From Emticicia sp. BO119 (GTDB taxonomy: Bacteria > Bacteroidota > Bacteroidia > Cytophagales > Spirosomataceae): a stretch of DNA of 64,000 bases. Made by a program: the position numbers and the translations under genes. Each line of letters starts with the position of its first letter. Within the stretch, counting starts at the first letter, position 1. The stretch is taken from positions 1 through 64,000 of the forward strand of contig NZ_JACETV010000014.1 of NCBI RefSeq assembly GCF_013912375.1, read 5' to 3'. Shown piece by piece: positions 1-11,050 of the stretch. Below the pieces are notes generated by a model, which saw nothing but the letters and a program-made list of their open reading frames with translations, was not told the origin of the DNA and searched no databases.

Positions 1-1953
1 ACTCCAGGGTACATTCGCCTGCCAGTTCAACCGTACTTTCTGGGCATCTGATACCGCCGACAACCGTACACTACTCGCTACCTGACTCTCCGACAGGGGC
101 TTGTCTGTCTCATAAATAAAGGCCACTTTGTAGGTATAGCCATTCTGTTCGGTGTTCAGCCCCTTATCTACAAAGATCGTATCCGCTGCCTTGTCTGTCA
201 CTTTGCTCGGAAGGGTGGCTACTAACTGGAATATACCCCCACTGATACCGGTCGCCCTGTATAACCTGTATGCATAGGGACCTTTGGTTTCAGTGGCATC
301 AAAGTTCAGTGGCCGCGACCATTTCACTGTAATCTGACCCCCTGTCGCACTGGTCACATCTACACTTACATTGGTAATCACAGGAGCTTTCTGTGGAATC
401 TCACTCCCGATACACGCTTCATTCGAGGGTACACTCGGCATCATCACAAAGTCTGAGGTAGACAGGTTCGCCACTATGCTGTAACTGTATATGACTCCAC
501 TCTGTGCTTTGGTATCTAAATAAAACGTGTCTCTGGCAGATACTCTGGCTACTTCTACAAAACCCAGTGAAGCCGGCAAGCCTATCTGACAATTGCCAGG
601 AATGAAGTTTGAACACCCTTCTTTCCGATAAATTACTATTTCGGCGTCTTCTTCAGGAATGTTACAGTCTGGGTATTGTTGCCAGCGTAATTCAACGCCC
701 CGCTCTGAATTGGTGGCACTTAAGCCTCTCGGACGAGGTGGAATCACCCTGATCCTGACTGTTTTAATGTCTGTCAGCTGAACGGCTGTCCGACCAGGAA
801 AGTCTTCTACTTTAAACAAAACATCATACGGCTGTTCTCTGACGTGCTTGCAGTTGGTCTCCCAAGTAAAGGTGCCTGATGCAGGACTGTTCTGGGTTGT
901 GTTTAAGGGGGTGAAACTTGCTGCCTGGGGAGAAACAAATTCTATCGGCCCTTCTGCATCACGGTTGTACACACCACTATTCGTCGATATTCTGATTTTA
1001 TGATTATCCGGGTCACGGGCGGTGACAGTAAACTCAATTTTCTGGCCTGCTTCTACGCAGATTGGCGAGGGGGTGGTCAGTAAGGGTCGCTTATTAGGCG
1101 TTTCTACTACGATAATCTGCATGTCACGGGTGATCTCCCCTATTTTGGTGTAGGTGCCATTCACCCCTTTCCGCCATTCCTCTACAATAAAGGCTACATT
1201 GACCTGATACTGATTCACTGCCAGTCGGCCAGGGGCATCCCAGATCAAATCACCGGTGATCGCATCTATCCTGAAAAATGAAGGATTCAGACCATCTTCT
1301 GTTAAGCGTGAGTCCCCTAAAGCGGAGGGATCTCTATAACCAGCGGCGAAGCCTCCTACCCCAGTTCCATCTCCAAAATCTCTTTTAGGGGCCGTCAGCC
1401 GATAAGCCAGACTATCACCGTCAGCATCAAATGCCCCCGGATTATGAATAAACCGTTTGCCAACTCCGGCAGTATCGACAGGAATATTCAACAGAACTGG
1501 TGTATTGTTCAGCCCTAATGAACCATTTACTAATATGGTGGTTTCAACAAAAAAACTAATCTGATCGGTAGGCCCCTGCAGGTTGACAGTATTGGCATTT
1601 CTGTTTGAGATACCACAAGTAATGGTATAGGTACCCTGTGCCGGAAAAGTAAAAGTAGTATCATATACGTTACACATGGTTCCTGAGTTAATCAGAAACT
1701 TCTTCTTGCGTTTTACATCGTATAAGGGTACACCGGTTACACCAAAGTAAAATTTCACAAAATTGGCACCTTCATTGGCTTGTACACCATTGATCTGATC
1801 GGTATAGGTAGTTAAGGTAACACGATATGTAAGGGTTGTGGCAGAAATTCTTTTAGCAGTTATTTCACCTGCACGTAAGTGGGTGGCATGGGTCTTTGTA
1901 GCAGCTAAAACTATAATAATAAAACAAAATAAAGTAAACTTCAACGCTTTCAT
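1..1953 (-). CDS. large secreted Ig-fold surface protein, likely T9SS substrate (3' end outside window)
   Basis: An open frame runs from an ATG at 1953 to the left edge without a stop (651 codons visible), so the gene is truncated by the window. The N-terminus has a signal peptide (KALKFTLFCFIIIVLAA) followed by ATHLRAGEITAKRISATTL. That mature start is typical of Bacteroidota surface proteins that end in a gliding-motility-associated (type B) T9SS sorting domain, although the C-terminus cannot be seen here. Further on are Ig/fibronectin-like beta segments (for example ERGVELRWQQYPDC and GGQITVKWSRPLNFDATET) with paired aromatic and Thr-rich strands. It is probably exported across the outer membrane and attached to the surface, with an adhesion or matrix role. 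No enzyme domain is recognised in the visible part. The assignment of class is good; the function is unknown. Confidence 0.8.
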   Translation of the reverse strand, partial: MKALKFTLFCFIIIVLAATKTHATHLRAGEITAKRISATTLTYRVTLTTYTDQINGVQANEGANFVKFYFGVTGVPLYDVKRKKKFLINSGTMCNVYDTTFTFPAQGTYTITCGISNRNANTVNLQGPTDQISFFVETTILVNGSLGLNNTPVLLNIPVDTAGVGKRFIHNPGAFDADGDSLAYRLTAPKRDFGDGTGVGGFAAGYRDPSALGDSRLTEDGLNPSFFRIDAITGDLIWDAPGRLAVNQYQVNVAFIVEEWRKGVNGTYTKIGEITRDMQIIVVETPNKRPLLTTPSPICVEAGQKIEFTVTARDPDNHKIRISTNSGVYNRDAEGPIEFVSPQAASFTPLNTTQNSPASGTFTWETNCKHVREQPYDVLFKVEDFPGRTAVQLTDIKTVRIRVIPPRPRGLSATNSERGVELRWQQYPDCNIPEEDAEIVIYRKEGCSNFIPGNCQIGLPASLGFVEVARVSARDTFYLDTKAQSGVIYSYSIVANLSTSDFVMMPSVPSNEACIGSEIPQKAPVITNVSVDVTSATGGQITVKWSRPLNFDATETKGPYAYRLYRATGISGGIFQLVATLPSKVTDKAADTIFVDKGLNTEQNGYTYKVAFIYETDKPLSESQVASSVRLSAVSDAQKVRLNWQANVPWS

Positions 1954-2103
1954 AAGCTCTCGATTAGGATTGTCCGTAAATATAAACGAAAAAAAAATTG
2001 ATTCGTTGTATATGTTTTGATTAGTATTTTGAAACATTTGGTAAAATAAACGCTTCTGTATTTTCACTATATAATTATTTAATAAAAAAGGGCATTATTT
2101 TTA

Positions 2104-2148
2104 TTGATTCTAAATAGTTTGTGGCTTACTTTTGACGCGCAAAAGTAA
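2104..2148 (+). promoter_or_regulatory. sdh operon promoter with perfect inverted repeat
   Basis: A Bacteroidota-type -7 element TACTTTTG (2127-2134) lies 20 nt after TTG (2104-2106), which fits the -33/-7 layout and points towards sdhC with an untranslated leader of roughly 80 nt. The -7 element is one half of a perfect inverted repeat, TTACTTTTG (2126-2134) and CAAAAGTAA (2140-2148), with 5 nt between. A -7-like element therefore also faces the divergent surface-protein gene, though I see no good -33 on that side. The repeat could be an operator or simply two overlapping promoters. Confidence 0.55.
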
Positions 2149-2219
2149 TTGTACTTTTCTAAGTATTTTTCTCTATAACTAAAATAGTCAATTTTTTAGT
2201 TTTCAAACTGGAATAAAGT

Positions 2220-3011
2220 ATGTCTTGGCTTACAAAAACACTATCAAGCTCCATAGGAAAAAAAGTTCTGATGTCATTGACTGGACTTTTTCTTTGTACT
2301 TTTCTTGTAGTACACCTTTCGGGTAATTTACAACTTTTTTATAAAGACGGCGGGTATGCTTTTAATACCTATGCAGTCTTTATGACTACGTTTCCGCTTA
2401 TTAAAGTTATTTCTTATGGCAACTATTTTTTCATACTGTTTCATGCGTTCTGGGGTTTATACCTCGAATACCAAAACCGCAAGGCTCGTTCGGTAAGATA
2501 TGCTGTTGTCAGAAATTCTTCGTCTTGGTCAAGCCGTAATATGGCAATTTTAGGAACTGTTCTTTTGGTGTATATTGTTGTTCATATGGGCGATTTCTGG
2601 TATAAATACCATAATGAACCGCTTCCTTATGTACAATACAGAGAAAATGTGGTAACAGGTGAAAGAATGTTTGCCGAAATGCCTTCCTCATATAAGCAAG
2701 ACGTAAAAAAGGTTGAAATAAGCGACTTAGAATCAGGCACACACCTGGTAATTGTGAAAGACCTTTATAAAGAGGTTTCTGTAGCATTTCAAAATCCTTT
2801 GTTAGTTTTGCTTTACATCATAGGTATGCTTGCCGTAGGGTTTCACTTATATCACGGTTTCCAGAGTGCCTTTCAGACTTTGGGTTGGAATCACCCTAAG
2901 TACACGCCTCTGGTCAGGGGTATCAGTACCTGGATTTTTGCGATTCTGATTCCTATCGGTTTTGCGGCCATGCCGATTTTCTTTTATGTAAAACATTTAA
3001 TGGGTAATTGA
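2220..3011 (+). CDS. sdhC: succinate dehydrogenase/fumarate reductase cytochrome b subunit
   Basis: This 263-residue membrane protein is the haem-b anchor of complex II and passes electrons between the iron-sulfur subunit and menaquinone in the inner membrane. The N-terminus ([20 protein letters not shown]) and [11 protein letters not shown] are typical of the Bacteroidota cytochrome b558 type. About five hydrophobic segments are visible, with candidate haem-ligand His residues in [23 protein letters not shown] and [16 protein letters not shown]. It is first in an sdhC-sdhA-sdhB operon, 25 nt before sdhA. A single anchor subunit fits this type-B arrangement, and no sdhD is needed. The family assignment is secure. 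Confidence 0.95.
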   Translation: MSWLTKTLSSSIGKKVLMSLTGLFLCTFLVVHLSGNLQLFYKDGGYAFNTYAVFMTTFPLIKVISYGNYFFILFHAFWGLYLEYQNRKARSVRYAVVRNSSSWSSRNMAILGTVLLVYIVVHMGDFWYKYHNEPLPYVQYRENVVTGERMFAEMPSSYKQDVKKVEISDLESGTHLVIVKDLYKEVSVAFQNPLLVLLYIIGMLAVGFHLYHGFQSAFQTLGWNHPKYTPLVRGISTWIFAILIPIGFAAMPIFFYVKHLMGN

Positions 3012-3036
3012 TTTTCAGACTAACAGATATATAGAT

Positions 3037-5019
<1,983 letters not shown>

Positions 5020-5042
5020 CCCCCTTGCCCCGGCAGGGGTGA
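5020..5042 (+). repeat. dispersed C-rich/G-rich palindromic repeat, copy 1
   Basis: Directly after the sdhA stop lies CCCCTTGCCCCGGCAGGGG, a short palindromic element with CCCCT/AGGGG ends, followed by TGATTATAA. Closely similar elements follow the stops of sdhB (5851-5876) and glpF (28545-28571), always in the same orientation. Here it sits inside the operon between sdhA and sdhB, where the RNA hairpin might act on mRNA stability or partial termination. That role is inference. Confidence 0.55.
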
Positions 5043-5061
5043 TTATAAAATATTTAAAATT

Positions 5062-5829
5062 ATGTCAGAAGGTAATATGAACCTCACACTGAAAGTGTGG
5101 AGACAAAAAAATGCAAAAGTGAATGGTAACCTTGAAACCTATCAGGTAGCTGGTATCTCAGAAGATATGTCTTTTCTTGAAATGTTTGACGTACTGAACG
5201 AACGTCTTGTATCTGAAGGAAAAGAACCTATCGCCTTTGACCATGATTGTCGTGAAGGTATCTGTGGCATGTGCTCTATGTATATCAATGGTCGCCCGCA
5301 TGGACCTTTGGAAGCAGTTACTACCTGTCAGTTACATATGCGTAGTTTCAAAGATGGCGATACCATTGTGGTTGAGCCCTGGAGAGCAACGGCATTCCCT
5401 GTTATTAAAGACTTAGTAGTAGACAGAACAGCTTTCGACCGTATCATCGCCTCTGGTGGTTACATTTCAGTAAATACAGGTAATGCACAAGATGGTAACT
5501 CTTTACCAATTCCGAAAGAAGAAGCAGATAAGGCTTTTGCAGCAGCAGCTTGTATTGGTTGCGGTGCTTGTGTAGCAGCTTGTAAAAATGCTTCGGCGAT
5601 GCTTTTTGTATCGGCTAAAGTTTCTCAATTAGCTTTATTACCCCAAGGACAGCCGGAGCGTGAAGAAAGAGCCATCAAAATGGTAGCGCAAATGGATGCC
5701 GAAGGATTTGGTAATTGTACTAATACTGGTGCTTGTGCCATTGAGTGCCCTAAAGAGATTTCTCTGGAAAACATTGCGCGTTTGAATCGTGAATTCTTAA
5801 GTTCAAGTATTGCTTCTACTGTGGCGTAA
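5062..5829 (+). CDS. sdhB: succinate dehydrogenase/fumarate reductase iron-sulfur subunit
   Basis: This 255-residue subunit carries electrons from SdhA to the SdhC haem/quinone site through three iron-sulfur clusters. The [2Fe-2S] ligands are in [13 protein letters not shown] plus the later Cys in VTTCQLHM. The [4Fe-4S]/[3Fe-4S] ligands are in [15 protein letters not shown] and [17 protein letters not shown] start at the second Met (5077, [12 protein letters not shown]) is equally plausible and closer to the usual family N-terminus. It is the last gene of sdhCAB, 42 nt after sdhA, with a palindromic repeat on either side. Assignment is secure. Confidence 0.95.
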   Translation: MSEGNMNLTLKVWRQKNAKVNGNLETYQVAGISEDMSFLEMFDVLNERLVSEGKEPIAFDHDCREGICGMCSMYINGRPHGPLEAVTTCQLHMRSFKDGDTIVVEPWRATAFPVIKDLVVDRTAFDRIIASGGYISVNTGNAQDGNSLPIPKEEADKAFAAAACIGCGACVAACKNASAMLFVSAKVSQLALLPQGQPEREERAIKMVAQMDAEGFGNCTNTGACAIECPKEISLENIARLNREFLSSSIASTVA

Positions 5830-5850
5830 CAACGCCCCGCGCGGCGTCCG

Positions 5851-5876
5851 CCCCGCCCCTGAAGGGGAGCTAAGGC
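5851..5876 (+). repeat. dispersed C-rich/G-rich palindromic repeat, copy 2
   Basis: Soon after the sdhB stop, CCCCGCCCCTGAAGGGGAGC followed by TAAGGC repeats the pattern found after sdhA and glpF (a C-run, GCCCCT, AAGGGG, then TAAGG). The 5831-5850 stretch before it is also unusually GC-rich for this AT-rich region. It lies upstream of a separate intrinsic terminator. Confidence 0.55.
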
Positions 5877-5902
5877 ACAGATTCGGGAATATTATATATG
5901 TG

Positions 5903-5937
5903 AATGCCTGTCATTTTTTGGAATGGCAGGCGTTTTT
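5903..5937 (+). terminator. intrinsic terminator of sdhCAB
   Basis: AATGCCTGTCATT pairs with AATGGCAGGCGTT (one mispair and a G-U) around a short T-rich loop, and a T-run follows. It lies about 75 nt beyond sdhB and upstream of the LytTR regulator gene. The remainder of the 5830-6151 gap holds only AT-rich leader sequence with no convincing gene. Confidence 0.7.
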
Positions 5938-6151
5938 TGTTTGTTAAATAGTATTCCTGCTTTATTTTATCTTCTATCATATCTTAAAAGAGATAAGATA
6001 AACCATATTAGTATAAATCACTGCACTAAATCAAAAACAACTCACTCTTCATTTTTATACCATTCACCTTTAGGTTTTGGCTATTCATTCCCCAAAGTTT
6101 TGCAGTTCACTTAGTTTTTTGATAATTTGTTTGAAAAACCTATCTACCGAA

Positions 6152-6922
6152 ATGAATGCCATCATTATTGAAGATGAAAAGATTGTTGCCAGAGAATTGT
6201 GTATAAAAATTGCCAAGACAAATCCTGAAGTAAAAATCCTTGACATACTGCCAAGTGTCAAGACTGCTATTAATTGGTTTGTCGCAAATGCTGAACCTGA
6301 TGTAGTTTTTGCAGATATTCAGTTGGCTGACGGTGTAAGTTTTGAGATTTTTGAGAGATTTAAACTTAGTTGCCCTATTATTTTCATTACTTCTTATAAT
6401 GAATTTGCCATTCGTGCTTTTAAGGTCAACGGAATTGACTATTTATTAAAACCCGTAGAACCTGTTGATTTGCAAAATGCCATTGAAAAGGCAAAAAGCA
6501 TCAATCAGAAGCAAACCAAAACACCCATTGATATGAATAAATTGATGGAAATGCTCCAGACAGGCAATGTACCAAAACCTGCTTATAAAGAGCATTTTCT
6601 ATGCAACCATCGTAATGCCTGGATATTGGTAAAAACCAAAGACATTGCCTATTTCTATTATGAAATGGTAGTTCATATTGTTACAAAAACTAATGAAAAA
6701 TTTAGCTTAGATAATACAATGGAAGAAATTGAGACTACGCTTGACCCTGACCTTTTCTATAGAGTCAACCGGCAATACATTGTTAATATAGATATTATTC
6801 AGAAGGTCTGGGGGTTAGAAAACCTGAAATTAATGGTGAAACTGAAAGATCCTCATCAATCTACTGAGATAGACATCAGCCGCCAGAAAGCACCTCTTTT
6901 CAAGAAATGGTTAGAGAAATAA
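6152..6922 (+). CDS. LytTR-family response regulator
   Basis: This 256-residue cytoplasmic regulator has an N-terminal receiver domain (about 1-115) and a C-terminal LytTR DNA-binding domain (about 155-250). Receiver acidic residues are in IIIEDEK, and the phosphoacceptor Asp is in DVVFADIQLADG. The switch Thr/Ser lies in IIFITSY, and the conserved Lys is in YLLKPVEP. The LytTR domain shows TKDIAYFYYEMVVHIVTKTNEKFSL and FYRVNRQYIVNIDII. The ATG at 6152 is preferred because the in-frame extension to 6077 has no domain content. It is followed 35 nt later by its likely partner kinase, forming an AlgR/LytR-type pair. Targets are unknown. Confidence 0.92.
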   Translation: MNAIIIEDEKIVARELCIKIAKTNPEVKILDILPSVKTAINWFVANAEPDVVFADIQLADGVSFEIFERFKLSCPIIFITSYNEFAIRAFKVNGIDYLLKPVEPVDLQNAIEKAKSINQKQTKTPIDMNKLMEMLQTGNVPKPAYKEHFLCNHRNAWILVKTKDIAYFYYEMVVHIVTKTNEKFSLDNTMEEIETTLDPDLFYRVNRQYIVNIDIIQKVWGLENLKLMVKLKDPHQSTEIDISRQKAPLFKKWLEK

Positions 6923-6957
6923 AACACGTATAGAGACTCATGGATATGCCATTCAGC

Positions 6958-9900
6958 ATGAATAATGAAAAATTCAGTATCAATAGAAGACGCATCTATA
7001 TTTATATATTTAGTTTATTCCTCTCTTTGCAATTTAGCTTTGCTCAACGTTTACCATTTACTTTCAATCAGGTTAAAATATCAGATAATAGTCTTGAAAA
7101 CAGGATTTATTGTATGCTCAAAGATCGAAGCGGTTATCTATGGCTTGGCACTGCAAGCGGGCTTAAGAGGTACGATTCAGAACTGACCATTACACTAAAA
7201 CATAAAAGAAATGATGATAAATCACTAGTAAGCAACGGAGTGTTGGCTTTATGTGAAGATAATCAAGGGAGAATATGGGTAGGCACGGGTGAAGGTATCT
7301 GTTATTTTGATAAGCAAAAAAACCAGTTTATTACCATTAAAGAGTTGAACAAACCTGATTATGCGTGCTTTAATATTGTCTGCGATTCGAGGGGAGATAT
7401 ATGGTTTACAATACGTGACCGGGGTTTGTTTAAGTTTGATTCACGTACCAGTAAGTTGCAAAATTTCAGACACATCGAAGGCAATAACAAAACGATAAGC
7501 TCTAGCAGGATTATCCAGAACGGATTGATTGAGGCTCCTGATAAAAAAGGGTTATGGATTATCTGTAATAATGATTATAGCTTAAATTATTTAGATTTTT
7601 CGAGCCAGAAAATATTCAACCGTGGTTTTAACCCTACCAATATTCCGATTTTTGAAATTAAGACTCCTTCGGCAATAACTATTAATCAAAACAAAATCGT
7701 ATTTGTCAACAACGATACGCAGGAAATTGTCTGGTATGATACACAAAATAAGAAAATAGCAAAGAGTTTCAAGCTCAGTAGCGACTGGTCGTTTTTGTTT
7801 GAAATTGAAAATATTTTTTTTGATGCAAATCAGAACCTTTGGCTAGGCTCATTTAATAATCGAATAGCCTATATTGACTTTGGGAAAAATCAGACCACTG
7901 AGATTAAATACGAGAAAGGAAATAATAACTCTATTACAGCTAATCGTCTATTTGATATTTTGCAGGAAAAAAATGGTACTATCTGGCTTGCTACTTTAAA
8001 TGGTGTTTCAACAATAAATGGGCTATCGGCGCTTTATCCGAACAAAAAAGCCTTTGATATTTTTGATTTTTCGAATGCTTTTTTTAAAAATGATGAAAAG
8101 AATGGCTTAATGTGTCTTGTTGAAGACTCCAGAGATAGTTCGTGGTGGATAGAAACCAGTGATAATCGTCTGATTAATTATGAACCTGAAACAAATCAAT
8201 CAACCACAATTCAAATACCGGAGAACAAAAAATACCTAAACTATGATATACCCATTGCGCTACATGATTATCAGCAAAAGCTACTTGTTGTAAAGCCTTA
8301 TGAAATTTTTCAATTTGAAAAAAAGACAAAGCAATTTGAAAAAGTAAAAATGCCCGCATTGATTTTGTACGGTGTAAGCTACTCTATTTCTCATACAAAT
8401 CTTATGGGTGATTCCTTGTGGGTTTTTCTGATGGGGAAAAAGATTTATAAAACGCTTAATTATCATCTGAAAACAAAAACCTGGAAAGAGTATCCCATTA
8501 TATTCAGTAGAGGTGCCGAACTGAAAAATACTGATAAATATGTTGCTCCTAATTTCTCCTTATATAGCAAGAGTGACGAGTTCTGGATTGCTATTCATTC
8601 AGGTGGTTTAGCAAAATTTTCGAAAGAAAAGCAAGCTTTTGAGGTGGTAAAAACCAAGCAGGATATTGATTTCACAAAGATTGGATATACGGGCTTTGTA
8701 GAAGATAAAAATGGCAAATTCTGGCTTGGCAGCTACGACTTAATCAAATTTGACCCGAAAACGTATGATTTCCAGACAGCGCTCGATATGGATTTAATTG
8801 ACGGCGTATCTATTGATGACCATGATAATCTGTGTGTGACATCACTTGATAATATTCTCTATTACAATGAAAAAACAGGGGAGAAATTTACGTTTAATTT
8901 TCAAACCAACGATTTATTTTCGGAGTGGGGAAACAGACTAACTGTGCTTAAAAATAAAAAAATAGTTTCCACCTATAAGCAAATGGCCGTTTTACTTAAT
9001 TTTAAGCGCTTTAAGCTACCTTCTTTCAAAGATCAATTATTCTTCAACCGCGTCTCAACCGCAGATACTTCTATCGTTATTTATAAAAATAATTCGCAAG
9101 TCAACTTTAATGCTAACCAGAATTCATTTTATATTTATTTTGGTATACTCACCCCTCCTAATAATGGTAATTATGAAATGTCTTATCAGCTGGAAGGTTA
9201 TGATAAAAGCTGGGTTTTGGATAAAGAAGGCAAAAAGATGGCCGTCTACGGGCATTTGGATGGTGGAGATTATTTGTTTAAAATTAGAGCTAAAGACATC
9301 AATCAGAATTATCTACCTATTCAGACACTCAGGATTCATATAGATACGCTTTTCTACCGAACCCTTTGGTTTAAAGTATTATGTGTTTTTGCCGGTATTC
9401 TTATGATCATTTCGTTTTTCCGCTACCGGACTAATCACCGAAAGAAGATTCATCATTTACAGATTCAATCAACCCGTTTAGAAAAAGATAAGACCGAAAT
9501 TCAGTACCAAAACCTGATTAATCACCTGAACCCGCATTTTCTGTTCAATAGCCTTACGTCGTTGAATGGCTTTATTTTATCAGAGCCTGATGTGGCTTCT
9601 GATTTCCTACAAAAGTTATCGTCTATCTATCGATATATTTTACAGAATAAAGATACTGAAACGGTTAGTTTAGGTCAGGAATTAGCTTTTGTAAAAAACT
9701 ATGTTAATCTTCAGAAATCGCGTTTTGAGGAGGGGTTACAGGTAAATATTGTTATTGAGGATAAGTATATGCTCAATGGTATTGTACCTGTGACGCTTCA
9801 GAATCTTTTTGAGAACGCCATTAAACATAATACCATTGAGGAGGATAAACCACTGGTGATTGACGTTTTTATTCAGGGCGAACAATTGATAGTAAAGAAT

Positions 9901-10047
9901 AATATACAGAAGAAGAAATTTGTAGAAACATCTAATAAACAAGGGCTTGATAGCCTGAAAACACTTTATAAATACCTCAGCACGGCACCTTTAGAAACCA
10001 TTGAAACAGAGACTGAATTTATAGTAAAAGTGCCTTTGTTGAGTTAA
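6958..10047 (+). CDS. propeller-type LytS-like sensor histidine kinase
   Basis: This large membrane sensor (about 1029 residues) has a signal peptide (RRIYIYIFSLFLSLQFSFAQ). A periplasmic two-component-regulator propeller follows, with repeats of the form WLGTASGLKRYD, IWVGTGEGICYFD, IWLATLNGVS and WLGSYDLIKFD. Then come a Y_Y_Y domain (YEMSYQLEGYDKSWV), one membrane segment (about 800-820, LWFKVLCVFAGILMIISFF) and a LytS-like kinase core. The phosphorylated His is in NHLNPHFLFNSLTSLNGF, and the N-box is LQNLFENAIKHNT. The ATP lid is reduced to KQGLDSLK. Upstream ATGs at 6940 and 6946 are possible starts, but 6958 gives a cleaner signal peptide. No DNA-binding domain is fused, so it should signal through the LytTR protein encoded just before it. 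The ligand is unknown; related propeller sensors often sense glycans. Confidence 0.9.
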   Translation: MNNEKFSINRRRIYIYIFSLFLSLQFSFAQRLPFTFNQVKISDNSLENRIYCMLKDRSGYLWLGTASGLKRYDSELTITLKHKRNDDKSLVSNGVLALCEDNQGRIWVGTGEGICYFDKQKNQFITIKELNKPDYACFNIVCDSRGDIWFTIRDRGLFKFDSRTSKLQNFRHIEGNNKTISSSRIIQNGLIEAPDKKGLWIICNNDYSLNYLDFSSQKIFNRGFNPTNIPIFEIKTPSAITINQNKIVFVNNDTQEIVWYDTQNKKIAKSFKLSSDWSFLFEIENIFFDANQNLWLGSFNNRIAYIDFGKNQTTEIKYEKGNNNSITANRLFDILQEKNGTIWLATLNGVSTINGLSALYPNKKAFDIFDFSNAFFKNDEKNGLMCLVEDSRDSSWWIETSDNRLINYEPETNQSTTIQIPENKKYLNYDIPIALHDYQQKLLVVKPYEIFQFEKKTKQFEKVKMPALILYGVSYSISHTNLMGDSLWVFLMGKKIYKTLNYHLKTKTWKEYPIIFSRGAELKNTDKYVAPNFSLYSKSDEFWIAIHSGGLAKFSKEKQAFEVVKTKQDIDFTKIGYTGFVEDKNGKFWLGSYDLIKFDPKTYDFQTALDMDLIDGVSIDDHDNLCVTSLDNILYYNEKTGEKFTFNFQTNDLFSEWGNRLTVLKNKKIVSTYKQMAVLLNFKRFKLPSFKDQLFFNRVSTADTSIVIYKNNSQVNFNANQNSFYIYFGILTPPNNGNYEMSYQLEGYDKSWVLDKEGKKMAVYGHLDGGDYLFKIRAKDINQNYLPIQTLRIHIDTLFYRTLWFKVLCVFAGILMIISFFRYRTNHRKKIHHLQIQSTRLEKDKTEIQYQNLINHLNPHFLFNSLTSLNGFILSEPDVASDFLQKLSSIYRYILQNKDTETVSLGQELAFVKNYVNLQKSRFEEGLQVNIVIEDKYMLNGIVPVTLQNLFENAIKHNTIEEDKPLVIDVFIQGEQLIVKNNIQKKKFVETSNKQGLDSLKTLYKYLSTAPLETIETETEFIVKVPLLS

Positions 10048-10084
10048 AAAAACTCCCTTAAAATGGATTCATTTTCAGGGAGTT
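10047..10084. terminator. bidirectional intrinsic terminator
   Basis: AACTCCCT (10051-10058) and AGGGAGTT (10077-10084) form a perfect stem with further TAAAATG/CATTTT pairing inside and A/T-runs on both sides. It separates the convergent kinase gene and the tail-fibre-like gene. Confidence 0.75.
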
Positions 10085-10103
10085 ATAATTATAAAGATGA
10101 GTA

Positions 10104-11009
10104 TTATTGGCCAATAGCGATTAAAGAAAAGGATTGATTGCCAAATGAAATTTCTCCAGCTGTTAAATTACAAAACTGAATTTGGCCACCAGCAGCAGTA
10201 ACATTCACAATACTTTTAATAAGATTTAAACCAGACTGAGTTGGTGCAAGGGATTGTCCAAGAAACACCGCCGGAGCCACTGTAAATTGATTACTCGGGA
10301 AACTGAAACTTATCGTACTACAAGTATTAGACCCTATATAAAAATCTCTATTTGATGTGGAAGAGGCAAATGTATACATCTGCAATTGGTTTGCATTTGA
10401 GTTTGTTAAAATTCCTTTTCCTTCTATTGTCAAATTTTCTGCATAGCTTACATCTCCTTCTACTCTCAGTTTTTCTGTATTAGTAGTAGCGCCTATACAT
10501 ATATTGCCACCATATTTTATCAGCATTTTTGTTACTCCCTGACCCCGAAATTCAAATCTATCTGCTGCATCAAAGTTAAAAAGAGTCCAGGTGACTTCGT
10601 CAGTTGAACTTATAATGTCAATCCTCCGGTTTACTATTTCTAATTTTTCAGTGGGTGTACTTGTATTTATTCCTATTCTCCCTTCTACTAATAAAGTATT
10701 GAATCTTGCTCTACTTAAAACGTCAAGCTCATCTAAAGGAGAGTTTTTGCTGATTCCAACTTTTCCCATATAATATATATCCGCATTGCCCTCCCAATAA
10801 GTTGTTATACTCTTCTCAAGCAAATCATCTCCGCAGTATTTAACTGTATTTGTGGGAGTATGATAATAAACTTTACCTGCCTCCCATTGAGGACAAGCAG
10901 TATCTAAATTTTTGGACAATCTGAAAACTTCAGGCTGAACAACTGTAGACTGTGCTGCTAATTCTTGCGAAAAAATTAATATGCAGAAAATTAATAGTTT
11001 TGATTTCAT
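10104..11009 (-). CDS. secreted tail-fibre-like repeat protein, copy 1
   Basis: This 301-residue protein has a signal peptide (MKSKLLIFCILIFSQELAAQ) and is presumably exported. After a Cys-containing N-terminal region (DTACPQWEAGKVYYHTPTN) it carries the short motif seen in phage tail-fibre and Bacteroidota surface proteins: GKVGISKNSPLDELDV and GRIGINTSTPTEKLEIV. A stretch on loss of order (DEVTWTLFNFDAADRFEFR) and a beta-rich Cys-bearing C-terminus follow. It lies 41 nt downstream of a clear paralogue (11051-11974) in the same orientation, so the two probably arose by tandem duplication and share a transcript. No catalytic residues are recognised. A structural or adhesive surface role is inference. 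Confidence 0.7.
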   Translation of the reverse strand: MKSKLLIFCILIFSQELAAQSTVVQPEVFRLSKNLDTACPQWEAGKVYYHTPTNTVKYCGDDLLEKSITTYWEGNADIYYMGKVGISKNSPLDELDVLSRARFNTLLVEGRIGINTSTPTEKLEIVNRRIDIISSTDEVTWTLFNFDAADRFEFRGQGVTKMLIKYGGNICIGATTNTEKLRVEGDVSYAENLTIEGKGILTNSNANQLQMYTFASSTSNRDFYIGSNTCSTISFSFPSNQFTVAPAVFLGQSLAPTQSGLNLIKSIVNVTAAGGQIQFCNLTAGEISFGNQSFSLIAIGQ

Positions 11010-11050
11010 GAACTATAGATTTTATACGTAATAGGTGAATTAAAAAACAT

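Noticed and set aside
1838-2020. 60-codon + strand frame over the 5' end of the surface-protein gene
   Set aside because: It is antisense to the well-supported signal peptide region and runs into AT-rich intergenic DNA; no family-like content.
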